Under the pieces are notes generated by a model. The model was not told the origin of the DNA. It saw nothing but the letters and a program-made list of their open reading frames with translations, and made no database searches. A DNA stretch of 63,176 bases from contig JAEYJO010000035.1 in NCBI GenBank assembly GCA_023408815.1, positions 1 to 63,176 of the forward strand, given 5' to 3'. Below are positions 1 to 6,927 of the stretch, piece by piece (the first letter of the stretch is position 1; each line of letters opens with the position of its first letter). Source of the DNA: Bacillota bacterium. GTDB lineage: Bacteria > Bacillota > Clostridia > Lachnospirales > Lachnospiraceae. The position numbers and the translations under genes were made by a program.

Positions 1-180
1 TTTAGGTTGCATCCTTTCGGATGCCGTTCTCTGAATTTTCATTCATGCTGCTGCATGTTCCCTTTCGGGCCATGCGCTCATTTAAGAATTTTCAGGGTTG
101 CATTACTGTTTATTTGTCAAGGTTCATCGGTTCATAATTTCTAATCTTTGTTTTGTCTTTTGCTCAGACGCAACTTTGTC
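1..180 (-). other. structured transcript leader, probably of an rRNA operon
   Basis: This stretch lies just downstream (leftwards) of two tandem strong promoters and has no ORF. It can form two short hairpins with GAAA loops on the minus strand (arms GCATCC/GGATGC at 9-24, and CATG...CATG around a CCC/GGG core at about 56-76). It also carries CCTTGACAAATAAACAG, which resembles the box-like sequences seen in rRNA operon leaders and spacers of clostridia. I infer that a 16S (or 23S) gene begins beyond position 1; the rRNA itself is not in the window. Confidence 0.5.
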
Positions 181-209
181 ATAATATCATATGCGCTTGG
201 CTAAGTCAA
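181..209 (-). promoter_or_regulatory. sigma-A promoter, proximal of a tandem pair
   Basis: On the minus strand TTGACT (209-204) is followed after exactly 17 bases by TATTAT (186-181). An A/T-rich tract (211-232) sits immediately upstream and could act as an UP element. It reads off the left edge into the structured leader. Tandem strong promoters of this kind are typical of rRNA operons. Confidence 0.75.
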
Positions 210-266
210 TACTTTTTTTAATTATTTTTTATGAACTTGTCCGCCATCTCTCAACGGTGGATTTTT

Positions 267-296
267 ATTATAACATTGCATACTTATAAATGTCAA
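267..296 (-). promoter_or_regulatory. sigma-A promoter, distal of a tandem pair
   Basis: On the minus strand a perfect TTGACA (296-291) precedes a perfect TATAAT (272-267) with an 18-base spacer. It lies about 85 bp upstream of the second promoter and points the same way. Two consensus promoters in series with no local gene are the main argument for a stable-RNA operon off the left end. Confidence 0.75.
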
Positions 297-299
297 CCT

Positions 300-587
300 G
301 TATTTTCAATCAATTTCATGAATTTTTCAAACAAATCTGACTATATCTATAAGTCTAAGGAATTTTCAATCTCAAAAACCCGCTTTTATACAACCGGATT
401 TTAAGTTCTTCCTTGCAGTGCTTCGTTAGTGTACCCAAAATATTGGCAAAAGTCAATATCTTTTTTACATATATTTTATATTTTTATAATTGAGTAATTA
501 TAGAGATTTAAATCCTTTAACATTAAGGCTAAATTAATGCTATCCATATTTATAATGTAAATTAACTTAATTTACTTATGCATTAAT
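300..587. other. A/T-rich intergenic stretch, nothing recognised
   Basis: About 290 bases of very A/T-rich sequence between the tandem promoters and a decayed regulator gene. I see no ORF with a plausible ribosome binding site, no clear hairpin-plus-T-run terminator and no repeat shared with the rest of the window. Confidence 0.5.
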
Positions 588-897
588 TTAATCTAATTGA
601 AAGAACCACATTACATCTTCATCAATTACCACCACGTCACATTCTCTCCCATCCCAAAGCTGTATTTTAATCTCACTTATCTACGTCCAGCTATTTCTCC
701 CTGCACAAGAATAAAGGTTATCAATATTGTCTGCACTCCTTCATAGAAGATATTCTTTGAATGAGTAAGTGTATGAGAAAAACTTCCCAGCCACTCGTAG
801 CCGAACTTGAATGCGATATCCATAATCTTAGTATCTATAGTTTCTATAATATTATATCAATTTCTGCAGGTGTCAAGCGGCGGCGTATATACTCCAT
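588..897 (-). pseudogene. remnant of an AraC/XylS-family transcription regulator
   Basis: Three separated coding scraps on the minus strand read like parts of an AraC regulator. One begins MEYIRRRLTPAEIDIIL, the first AraC-type helix-turn-helix. The next, in another frame, contains IDTKIMDIAFKFGYEW, the characteristic second HTH helix region. A third ends with IQLWDGRECDVVV...FFQLD before a TAA at 588. The frames are interrupted by stops and a frameshift, and the N-terminal part is missing, so the gene cannot make a working regulator. The intact AraC protein at 49112-49969 has the same motif (EYIRRRRMSLAAADI), which supports the reading. Confidence 0.65.
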
Positions 898-946
898 TCA
901 CCTTCTGTTTATTTAGTAGTATAAAATAACTACTCAAAATTGCAAA

Positions 947-1186
947 TCAATCCGCCATCATAAAATCGGCCCATTCATACGGATAATCTTTATGGTGCTC
1001 TCGCCAATAATACATTCGCTTCATATATTGTTGCTTACGCGCCTCAACAACCCTATTGCATTCCGGTATGCTATAGTATCTAATTATAGCTGTTAGAAAC
1101 AGACAAATTTGTTTGCTGAAATCTGTCTGTTCCTCTGGAGAAATAGTACAAAAAGGACTTTTGATATCAAGCAGAGATTTCCGGCT
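947..1186 (-). pseudogene. fragment of an unrecognised protein, no start codon
   Basis: An open frame of 79 codons runs from a TAG at 1189-1187 to a TGA at 947. It has no start codon or ribosome binding site near its beginning; the only ATGs lie in the last third. The translation ends in an aromatic, charged tail (MKRMYYWREHHKDYPYEWA) that looks protein-like, not random. I do not recognise the family. Its position beside the AraC remnant suggests both are decayed leftovers of the same region. Confidence 0.35.
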
Positions 1187-1230
1187 CTAACCGGTAAACT
1201 GAAACTTGCTAATTTTGCATTTATGCTCAA

Positions 1231-1704
1231 TTATCGACGGCTTTGAAACTTTCCTGAAAGAGTAGCCTGCTGCAAAACATGTCCGTTAATGTTTGCAATA
1301 AGATCTCGTTTTCTACAGCTTGCAGCTAAAACTAGCTTGCTGTCCAAAATATAAACAGTAAACACATATGTATGGATAAACTTAAGCGGTGGTTTGGGAC
1401 CTTTATATCTGTTTCTTCCATAGGCAACTCCCTGTACGGCACCGCCTAAACTGTCCACAAATTTACCAGAAGGTATCCCTTCCGGAATAATCTCGCATAC
1501 AGGAATATTCCATACCACCCAGTGGTTATAGTTTGGGAAAATCGGATGTGATGCATCATCCAAAGTGATCGCAATAGATTTTGCATTGGGAGCAATGCCG
1601 CTTATTTCAAAATCTGGAGATAAATCTTCTCCACGGGCAGAATACATAACAGGTATCCACATACCGTCATTGAACGCATTACTTCTAATTTTTAATGTTT
1701 TCAT
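1231..1704 (-). CDS. YbhB/YbcL-type PEBP family protein
   Basis: A 157-residue protein of the phosphatidylethanolamine-binding/Raf-kinase-inhibitor-like superfamily (bacterial YbhB/YbcL branch). Family hallmarks seen: an N-terminal MKTLKIRSNAF strand, DLSPDFEISGI, a SIAITLDDASHP segment carrying the conserved aspartate, and HWVVWNIP, followed later by the RYKGPKPP ligand-pocket loop. The start was placed at 1704 because GGAGAACA lies 9 bases upstream of that ATG; a longer frame exists but its start lacks such a site. Cytoplasmic; the physiological ligand of bacterial members is not established. It has its own promoter upstream and faces away from the HD gene. Confidence 0.85.
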   Translation of the reverse strand: MKTLKIRSNAFNDGMWIPVMYSARGEDLSPDFEISGIAPNAKSIAITLDDASHPIFPNYNHWVVWNIPVCEIIPEGIPSGKFVDSLGGAVQGVAYGRNRYKGPKPPLKFIHTYVFTVYILDSKLVLAASCRKRDLIANINGHVLQQATLSGKFQSRR

Positions 1705-1814
1705 ACATATGTTCTCCATTATTACTATGAACAAAAACCCGCACTGAAAAACTTCTGCACGGTTGACCATTATCATTCTTAATTGCGAGAGCAGACATTA
1801 CTCTATGTTAATTT

Positions 1815-1843
1815 ATTATACCGAATATCCCTATCAAGTACAA
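1815..1843 (-). promoter_or_regulatory. sigma-A promoter of the PEBP gene
   Basis: On the minus strand TTGTAC (1843-1838) and TATAAT (1820-1815) are separated by 17 bases. The site lies about 110 bp upstream of the PEBP start codon with no other gene between. Confidence 0.55.
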
Positions 1844-2046
1844 TGAAATTGCCAAGATACTTACTGAATTGCAATATGCAGAAAATTTAAACCGACAAGT
1901 AAGAATACGATATTTGGGGTATTACTTATAATGATAGAAACATTATTTATATTTTTATAAATATATATACTGCCTTGCAACAAGGAAACTATATCGATCG
2001 ACTTTATAGAAGAATGTGTCAAAATAAAAAATAAGGATATGCAAAT

Positions 2047-2676
2047 ATGGAAATGGGAAGTGAATTATTTAATACAATAACGGAGCACTTGATGTTTAAC
2101 GAAAAACCTTCCGATTATCTAAACCGGTTATTTAATTCAGAAGGGTTCAAGCAATGGCCCTTTTCCATGTTAGGGAAGTTAAAGGACACAGAGCAATCAA
2201 AAATCCACCATCCCGAGGGAAATGTCTGGAATCATACGATGCTGGTATTGGATGAAGCTGCCGCAGTGAGAGAAAACAGCAGTGATCCAAAGGCATTCAT
2301 GTGGGCAGTTTTGCTGCATGATATAGGGAAACCAGAAACCACCAGAATCAACGGGGAAAAGATTACTGCATACAATCACGATACTGTAGGAGCGGACTTA
2401 TCAAAAGAGTTTCCGGAGGCGGTTACCTCTGAACAGGATTTCATTGTAAAGGTATGTCTGTTAGTTAAATATCACATGCATATGCTTTATATTTTAAAAG
2501 ATCTCCCGTTTAGTGATAAAAGGGGGTTGATTTCGAGTGTTGATATTAATGATATAGCCTTATTAGGATATTGTGACCGATTAGGCCGAAAGGCTGCTGA
2601 CCGTAATAAGGTTATGGAGGAATATCGGAAATTTTATTCGATACTGGAAACTATGGAGAAAAAATATAGAAAATAA
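2047..2676 (+). CDS. HD-domain phosphohydrolase
   Basis: A 209-residue soluble protein with a single HD domain. The metal-binding pattern is visible: His in GNVWNHTMLV (about residue 62), the HD doublet in LLHDIGKP (about 92-93), a later His pair in KYHMHML (about 141-145) and an Asp in LLGYCDRLG (about 178). The layout resembles the HD domain attached to CCA-adding enzymes, but no nucleotidyltransferase domain is present, so this is a stand-alone phosphohydrolase of unknown substrate. AAGGAT upstream supports the ATG at 2047; the ATG at 2053 is a close alternative. It is monocistronic and ends before a strong hairpin at 2749-2790. Confidence 0.85.
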   Translation: MEMGSELFNTITEHLMFNEKPSDYLNRLFNSEGFKQWPFSMLGKLKDTEQSKIHHPEGNVWNHTMLVLDEAAAVRENSSDPKAFMWAVLLHDIGKPETTRINGEKITAYNHDTVGADLSKEFPEAVTSEQDFIVKVCLLVKYHMHMLYILKDLPFSDKRGLISSVDINDIALLGYCDRLGRKAADRNKVMEEYRKFYSILETMEKKYRK

Positions 2677-2748
2677 TTAAAACTCATGAAACATGAAGTC
2701 TTCATCACTCTTGCCGGTAGGAGCGTCAAGCCCTAATCGTTCATAAAA

Positions 2749-2790
2749 AAAATACATGGCTTCCCCTTTGTGGAAGCCATGTATTTTTGC
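2749..2790. terminator. bidirectional rho-independent terminator
   Basis: A 14-base stem (AATACATGGCTTCC / GGAAGCCATGTATT, loop CCTTTGT) is flanked by A-runs on the left and T-runs on the right, so it can end transcripts from the HD gene (plus) and from the flavin reductase gene (minus). Its sequence is strikingly like the terminator behind tRNA-Ser at 5906-5946. Confidence 0.8.
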
Positions 2791-2903
2791 GGGCCATGTC
2801 AATTCTGGATATCATATTATTTTCAGATAAGGATTTGAACTATCACGCCTTCAAACAATATAGTCAAGAATTCAAAATATTATGGTGCTTGCGGTTGTGC
2901 TCA
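2791..2903. repeat. imperfect direct repeat, copy 1
   Basis: This 113-bp segment shares roughly 70 percent of bases with 3832-3943, in the same orientation. Best-conserved blocks are CTGGATATCAT, AAGGATTTGAACTAT and TTCAAAATATTATGGT. Each copy lies immediately downstream of a minus-strand gene (flavin reductase here, XRE regulator for copy 2), so it may be a duplicated 3' tail or an old insertion footprint. Confidence 0.7.
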
Positions 2904-2909
2904 TTTTCT

Positions 2910-3560
2910 TTAGTATTCACCCATGTCTTTTTTCTTGTTTAGTGTTGCAATCCAATCATGCGATTTGCCATTGAAGTTTTCTGGATTTATAGGGTAATGA
3001 ACATTATATAAATATCCACTATCACCATATCTTCCTTGCAACTTTTCATCTAAGGCATTTTCATCTGCGTGAATATTTATAACTTCCAAGCACATTAAAA
3101 CATGTGAACTACCCTCAATAATTTCTCGCTCCCACAAATAACGACACTCCAAATTTAAAAAGCACTCTTTTATCAAAGGTGCATTTACAATAGACGCTTG
3201 TTCTGCTGTTAATCCGGACATTGTTATTTCATTATTATCAAATCCGTTATTTTTAATAGTATCAGAACATTTATTGTACCAATGTAAAGATGGGAAATTT
3301 ATTACAGCTTCTTTTGTTTCTTTTATACTTTTGTATAAATGCCCAGCTTTGTTTACACTCGAAAGAATTGCATAAAAACCATTGCTATCGCCATTAAAAC
3401 AAGCCCATGACTGCAAACAAGCATTTTCCTTTCCATTAGATTTATATGTTGTAACAACAAAAAGGGGTGATGGGATTGCTGTCACAAAATCCATCCATGA
3501 AAATCCGTATGTTTCCATATTCGCCATAGAATCTGGTATATTTGAATATTCCTTTTTCAT
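2910..3560 (-). CDS. flavin reductase family protein (flavoredoxin-like)
   Basis: A 216-residue protein with the split-barrel FMN-binding fold of the flavin reductase/flavoredoxin family. The N-terminal barrel begins ATAIPSPLFVVTTYKSNGKENA and continues with ACFNGD and VNKAGHLYKSIKET, and an FLNLECRYLWERE strand follows. It probably binds FMN and moves electrons between a pyridine nucleotide or iron-sulphur donor and an acceptor; the partner is not evident. An AGGAGGT site lies 7 bases upstream of the ATG at 3560. It is flanked by the two copies of a direct repeat and is probably transcribed alone. Confidence 0.85.
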   Translation of the reverse strand: MKKEYSNIPDSMANMETYGFSWMDFVTAIPSPLFVVTTYKSNGKENACLQSWACFNGDSNGFYAILSSVNKAGHLYKSIKETKEAVINFPSLHWYNKCSDTIKNNGFDNNEITMSGLTAEQASIVNAPLIKECFLNLECRYLWEREIIEGSSHVLMCLEVINIHADENALDEKLQGRYGDSGYLYNVHYPINPENFNGKSHDWIATLNKKKDMGEY

Positions 3561-3624
3561 TGCGATTACCTCCTGACTATATAAATAATATGCATTTTTT
3601 TAATTTTATCATGAATAAAACAAA

Positions 3625-3659
3625 AAGTCATGCATGAGTTCAAATCTCATACATGACTT
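3625..3659. terminator. hairpin, terminator-like on the minus strand
   Basis: AAGTCATG-c-ATGAG pairs with CTCAT-a-CATGACTT around a TTCAAAT loop: 13 pairs with one mismatch. On the minus strand it is followed by TTTTTGTTTTATT, the form of an intrinsic terminator for transcripts coming from the XRE gene. The loop and inner stem also look exactly like a tRNA T-arm, which may be chance or tRNA debris. Confidence 0.6.
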
Positions 3660-3831
3660 CAATCTGGTGGAGGCGTGCCCGCGCTGGTAGAACACAAAAC
3701 TTTAAAATGCCGACAAGTTATCTTAATGGCCGACCTCTAGTGTGCCAGCACACTAGATCTCTACACTTAGCACGAACTCGTGAGAAAAACATAAATGTTT
3801 CCCTCCTGGGTTCTACCAGCGATGATTATGC
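3660..3831. other. non-coding stretch with nested inverted repeats
   Basis: No credible gene. Contains a perfect 9-bp hairpin (TCTAGTGTG/CACACTAGA, about 3735-3757) lying between the arms of a wider perfect 11-bp inverted repeat GCTGGTAGAAC (about 3680) and GTTCTACCAGC (about 3811). The GCTGGTAGAAC arm resembles a tRNA D-arm. It sits between the flavin reductase gene and repeat copy 2 and looks like the remains of a small insertion or of tRNA genes. Confidence 0.4.
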
Positions 3832-3943
3832 GAGCCACGTTAAAGCTGGATATCATGGGATTTTTAAATAAGGATTTGAACTATAACTTCTTCAACTAAT
3901 ATGATCAACATTCAAAATATTATGGTACTTCCGATTATGCTCA
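3832..3943. repeat. imperfect direct repeat, copy 2
   Basis: Second copy of the segment at 2791-2903, about 1.04 kb away and in the same orientation. It begins 44 bp beyond the stop codon of the XRE-membrane regulator. Between the two copies lies the flavin reductase gene. Confidence 0.7.
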
Positions 3944-3986
3944 AATACTGTACACTGCAACCTGGAATTATGAAGTCTGAACGGTT

Positions 3987-4496
3987 TTATGCTTTTTTTC
4001 GTGTCAAGAAAATTCCAACGATTGCCCCTATAAGGATAATCGGTGCTAATCTGACAAACAGCCATTCAAATGCGTGAAAAGCTACTCCGACAACGGCGGT
4101 TTCAGGGTCATTATAATCCCATCCCAAGTAGGGACTATTTAATACTACTAAGACGGCAAAAACTGTTACTAGGACCGCACACAATGAGATAAGTAGCCAA
4201 TGAAACTTTTTTCGTCTCATGGTCTTCCTTTGTGCGAGCTGTAAGTTTATAATCTCCAGTTTTTCGGAAATCACTTTTAAATCATCAACCTTCGACTCAA
4301 TAACAGTATCTCCAAGTAAAGCACTTACCGGTGTTTCAAATACTTCCGATATGGAGATTAACATTTCAGAATCAGGAACTGACAATCCTTGCTCCCATTT
4401 AGAGATGGTTTGCCGCACCACATTCAGCTTGATAGCAAGTTCTTCTTGCGAAAGTCCTTTTGATTTTCTGATTGCTTTAATGTTTTCGTTTAACAT
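3987..4496 (-). CDS. XRE-family regulator with C-terminal membrane anchor
   Basis: 169 residues. Residues 1-65 form an XRE/Cro-type helix-turn-helix (LSQEELAIKLNVVRQTISKWEQG), then a linker and two hydrophobic segments (about 98-122 and 143-164) that should anchor it in the membrane, with a positively charged RRKK before the first. Membrane-tethered XRE regulators of this size are common in clostridia and usually control their own small operon or stress/antimicrobial-response genes. Start at 4496 is supported by AAAGGAAG about 11 bases upstream. No partner gene follows; downstream is the repeat copy 2. Confidence 0.85.
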   Translation of the reverse strand: MLNENIKAIRKSKGLSQEELAIKLNVVRQTISKWEQGLSVPDSEMLISISEVFETPVSALLGDTVIESKVDDLKVISEKLEIINLQLAQRKTMRRKKFHWLLISLCAVLVTVFAVLVVLNSPYLGWDYNDPETAVVGVAFHAFEWLFVRLAPIILIGAIVGIFLTRKKA

Positions 4497-4617
4497 CAGT
4501 GATAACTTCCTTTCTTTCAGTTTATGCCACTATTGTATGATAAATTTCCCGTTACTACAAGCAACGCATATTAACATTCAAGTTTATTAGTCGTTCTCAA
4601 TTTATAAATAATATCTA

Positions 4618-4749
4618 TCAGTTTTCAAAAAAACATGTTTCGGTATTCCGCCCCTCACAAATAAAATAATAATGTCTATAGGGTTCAATTTGAGCATCAG
4701 CATTTGTAGAACGGACATTCCAGTTAGTATAAGAACGTATAGGTGCCAT
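4618..4749 (-). pseudogene. 5' fragment of an RloB-like gene
   Basis: Starts with ATG at 4749, with an excellent GGAGGAA site 4-5 bases upstream formed by the end of the preceding AAA gene. The 43-residue product contains HYYFICEGRNTETCFF, which matches the opening of the RloB family (YLIVCEGEKTEPNYF-like). After FFEN the frame hits TGA; in the next frame a plausible continuation (LIDIIYKLRTTNKLEC) is readable before another stop. The remaining ~150 residues expected of RloB are absent. RloB proteins pair with AAA ATPases in RloAB/AbiL-type phage-defence loci, and here the remnant lies directly behind one. Confidence 0.65.
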
Positions 4750-4751
4750 GG

Positions 4752-5041
4752 CTATTCCTCCTGAAAGCTAAACGAAGTAAATAGAGGTATAGCGCCATGG
4801 CGGCCTTCCAAATAAGCTTTACTGAGTTTCTTATCGTATCTTTTTTTAACTTATCAAGCGAATAAACATGGCTACTGTTATTCTTGTCCCGCTCAACAAA
4901 CCAAATCTCATCTCTGCGAAGCAATTCTTGGTCCATTATTGAGGATTCGTGTGTAGTAAAAATAAGCTGCATTTTCTGATCACGAAGTAGTCGATCAAAC
5001 AGCGCGATAAACTTTAAAATCAACTTCAGGTGCAAACTGCG
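4752..5041 (-). pseudogene. 3' fragment of an AAA15-type ATPase (RloA-like), frameshifted
   Basis: Only the C-terminal part of a defence-type AAA15/OLD-like ATPase remains. RSLHLKLILKFIALF and QLIFTTHESSIMDQELLRR show the post-Walker-B region and the switch histidine (TTHES) typical of these ATPases, followed by RDEIWFVERD. At an A7 tract near 4845 the frame shifts; the alternative frame continues with YDKKLSKAYLEGRHGAIPLF and ends with SFSFQEE and a TAG at 4752, exactly as intact relatives do. The N-terminal Walker A part is missing: the sequence breaks at about 5041 into tRNA-like DNA. Decayed partner of the RloB-like fragment. Confidence 0.75.
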
Positions 5042-5085
5042 TCCCTCGATGCCCTTTCGGGTTCAAGCCCCTCCTCAATTACCGC
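5042..5085 (+). other. tRNA 3'-end-like debris, possible attachment-site remnant
   Basis: CCTTTCGGGTTCAAGCCCC has the look of a T-arm (TTCAAGC loop with GGG/CCC pairs), and a strong terminator follows within 15 bases, as behind a tRNA gene. The rest of the tRNA is not there: the sequence changes abruptly at 5041 into the truncated AAA ATPase gene. This is the pattern expected where an element integrated into a tRNA 3' end and later decayed, but the T-stem pairs only three bases well, so this is tentative. Confidence 0.35.
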
Positions 5086-5127
5086 AATAAAAAAATGACA
5101 CTGCCATTGCTGTGTCATTTTTTTATT
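5086..5127. terminator. bidirectional rho-independent terminator
   Basis: AATAAAAAAATGACAC pairs with GTGTCATTTTTTTATT around a 10-base loop. The A/T-rich outer stem gives T-runs on both strands. It follows the tRNA-like debris on the plus strand. Confidence 0.8.
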
Positions 5128-5237
5128 GGAATAATAGTGGAAAAAAGATTTTTGTTGTCAGGGCAAATTATCCAGATTAGGATAACGTAAATTGAAATTT
5201 GTATTAATTCTTATTTGGCAAATCTTTACTGGCATCC

Positions 5238-5826
5238 TTACTTTCTGAAAAAATGGAAATCACAACAGTTTCCACCGTAACCTAATGTCTGCGTTCGTGA
5301 AAAACCAATTTTTTTAAGTCCACCATAGGTTACATCATCCACATCACAAAACAGACTGCATAGCTCTTCGCAACCATTTTCAACACAGGCTGTGTGCCAA
5401 AGACATTTTGTTATAGTTACATCATAAAAGTCTCTACCGTAATTCTGGGTGCTTACCTGCAAATCAGTAGCGCATAATTTTCAAAAACACACGACTATAA
5501 ATATGATAGAATCCTGGAAATTTCTCCATTTTTGCCGTTGAGGAATGCTTTCTTGCCGCAATAATTTCAAGCATATATTTTCTCATATACCTGTTTGTTT
5601 CATCCTTGCAAAATCCATCATTCCAAAAGGTCTTGTACATTGCAATCCTCGGAAGAATTGTCTGAACGAGAGTTTTTAGTTGATTTTTCGTTTTTCCCGT
5701 TGTCTGCTTAATAATAGTATTAAGCATTTCAGATTCTTTTTCAAACAACAGGTTGACTTTTTCTTCTCCAAATTCCTCTGTTAAAAATCTTTGTATTTGC
5801 TTTTGCTGTTTTATTTTATATCCCAT
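5238..5826 (-). pseudogene. L-2-amino-thiazoline-4-carboxylate hydrolase family gene, frameshifted
   Basis: Two adjacent frames together read as one protein of about 195 residues of the ATC-hydrolase-like family. The first part (start 5826, GGAGGT 9 bases upstream) runs to KIMRY and a TGA at 5464. The second frame continues at once with DLQVSTQNYGRDFYDVTITK and carries family features: CLWH, CEELCSLFCDVDD and a C-terminal TQTLGYGGNCCDFHF, the Cys-rich end of these proteins. A single-base indel near 5470 is enough to explain the break. If it is real, the gene is dead; a sequencing error would restore it. Most family members have no proven substrate. Confidence 0.75.
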
Positions 5827-5905
5827 CTGGTATACCTCCACAAATTCCGATTTGTCTGTATAAGCAGTAATCTTTGTATACATATTACCATACCTTTACC
5901 AAAAG

Positions 5906-5946
5906 AAAAAGACATACCTTCCCCTTGACGGAAGCTATGTCTTTTT
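5906..5946 (-). terminator. terminator of tRNA-Ser
   Basis: Directly behind the tRNA-Ser gene: AAAAAGACATAgcTTCC pairs with GGAAGgTATGTCTTTTT on the minus strand around a short loop, ending in a T-run. Similar in sequence to the hairpin at 2749-2790. Confidence 0.85.
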
Positions 5947-5948
5947 GA

Positions 5949-6036
5949 CGGAGAAAGAGGGATTTGAACCCTCGCGCCGCGTGAGCGACCTACACCCTTA
6001 GCAGGGGCGCCTCTTCAGCCTCTTGAGTATTTCTCC
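5949..6036 (-). tRNA. tRNA-Ser (anticodon GCT)
   Basis: An 88-base gene with a complete cloverleaf: acceptor GGAGAAA/TTTCTCC with discriminator G, anticodon loop CTGCTAA (GCT, reading AGC/AGU), a long variable arm (GTAGGTCGCTCACGCGGCGC) as expected for serine tRNAs, and a T-arm GAGGGTTCAAATCCCTC. No CCA is encoded. It has its own promoter at 6129-6157 and terminator at 5906-5946. It marks the boundary between the decayed accessory zone to the left and conserved genes to the right, so it could have served as an integration site. Confidence 0.95.
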
Positions 6037-6128
6037 ATAGCCTGAACCAAATCACGTGAAATCTGTTATCAAAAACTATTCACGCTTATCGGATATTAAA
6101 TTCCGCGTTTAATGATAACGCAAATGTT

Positions 6129-6157
6129 ATTATACCTAAGGGAATTTTGTTTGTCAA
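6129..6157 (-). promoter_or_regulatory. sigma-A promoter of tRNA-Ser
   Basis: On the minus strand a perfect TTGACA (6157-6152) and a perfect TATAAT (6134-6129) are 17 bases apart, about 95 bp upstream of the tRNA and starting 22 bp after the plsC stop codon. Confidence 0.85.
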
Positions 6158-6178
6158 TAATATAATTCCATTTCTTTT

Positions 6179-6895
6179 TTATATTATCAATATGTGTCCG
6201 GCTATCGCCTCTTCTATACGGCGTTTCACTTCCGCCGCTATTTCAATCGTCTTCATATCCTTATATTCCTCATAATACATCGGGGGGAGATATATGATTT
6301 TGACAGTTAACGGCTTTATCGATTTCTCGTCAAACGGCTTGAATGCATCTACCAGTGCACAAGGAACTATCGGACACTTTGCCTTCTGAGCACTTTTAAA
6401 GCTTCCGCCCTTAAAATTCAACAGCTTATTGCCCTCACGGCTTCTGGTGCCTTCCGCAAAAATAAGAAAGTTCTTTCCGGCCTTTACCTCTTCCGTAACC
6501 TGCTGTATGACCTTCATCGACTGACGGATATCGTCTCTGTCCATGGCGATAGAGCCGAGAGCCTTCGTTACCTGCTTGAGCAATATGACATTCTGTGCTT
6601 CCTTTTTAATAACGAAAGCAAAGGGAACCGGGCAGGATTCCAAAAATGCCAGCACATCATACAGCCCTTGGTGGTTAGGAAAGAATATGAACCCGTTCTC
6701 CTTTGGGATATTTTCCAGGCCGAAAGATTCTATCTTGACTTTTCCGGCCTTATTGGCTGCTATGGTCGTCTTCTTCACAACAGCATATGCCTCTTCATGA
6801 GTTTTCTTGCTGCTTTTTCCATACCACCATATTTGCAAAAGATAAAAAGGCACTTTCAAAAACAATCTTAAGACCATCATCATAATTCTATACAT
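6179..6895 (-). CDS. plsC: 1-acyl-sn-glycerol-3-phosphate acyltransferase
   Basis: 238 residues, PlsC family; acylates lysophosphatidic acid to phosphatidic acid at the membrane. The catalytic HX4D motif is NHQGLYD (about residue 76), and the substrate-binding block FAEGTRSREGN (about 148) follows, with a later IVPCALVD block. A hydrophobic N-terminus (about 1-22) should attach it to the inner face of the membrane. Last gene of a minus-strand run HIT - fumarase alpha - fumarase beta - plsC, separated by 32 bp from the fumarase beta gene. Confidence 0.92.
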   Translation of the reverse strand: MYRIMMMVLRLFLKVPFYLLQIWWYGKSSKKTHEEAYAVVKKTTIAANKAGKVKIESFGLENIPKENGFIFFPNHQGLYDVLAFLESCPVPFAFVIKKEAQNVILLKQVTKALGSIAMDRDDIRQSMKVIQQVTEEVKAGKNFLIFAEGTRSREGNKLLNFKGGSFKSAQKAKCPIVPCALVDAFKPFDEKSIKPLTVKIIYLPPMYYEEYKDMKTIEIAAEVKRRIEEAIAGHILII

Positions 6896-6927
6896 ACTAT
6901 CTTCTTCCTGCCTTTTATATTTAAGGA

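Noticed and set aside
1705..2046. Riboswitch or small gene between PEBP and HD genes
   Set aside because: Only a promoter for the PEBP gene could be supported; no conserved riboswitch core or coding frame was seen.
3625..3659. Possible tRNA gene
   Set aside because: Only the T-arm fits; no acceptor, D- or anticodon arm can be built around it. Kept as a hairpin/terminator.
3653..3871. 72-codon plus-strand frame
   Set aside because: No ribosome binding site, unusual composition, and it spans hairpins and half of repeat copy 2; better explained as non-coding.
5021..5085. Possible intact tRNA-Leu (TTCAGGT resembles a CAG anticodon loop)
   Set aside because: The anticodon-like part is coding sequence of the AAA ATPase remnant (RSLHLKL), and no 5' half exists; only the 3' end-like debris was kept.
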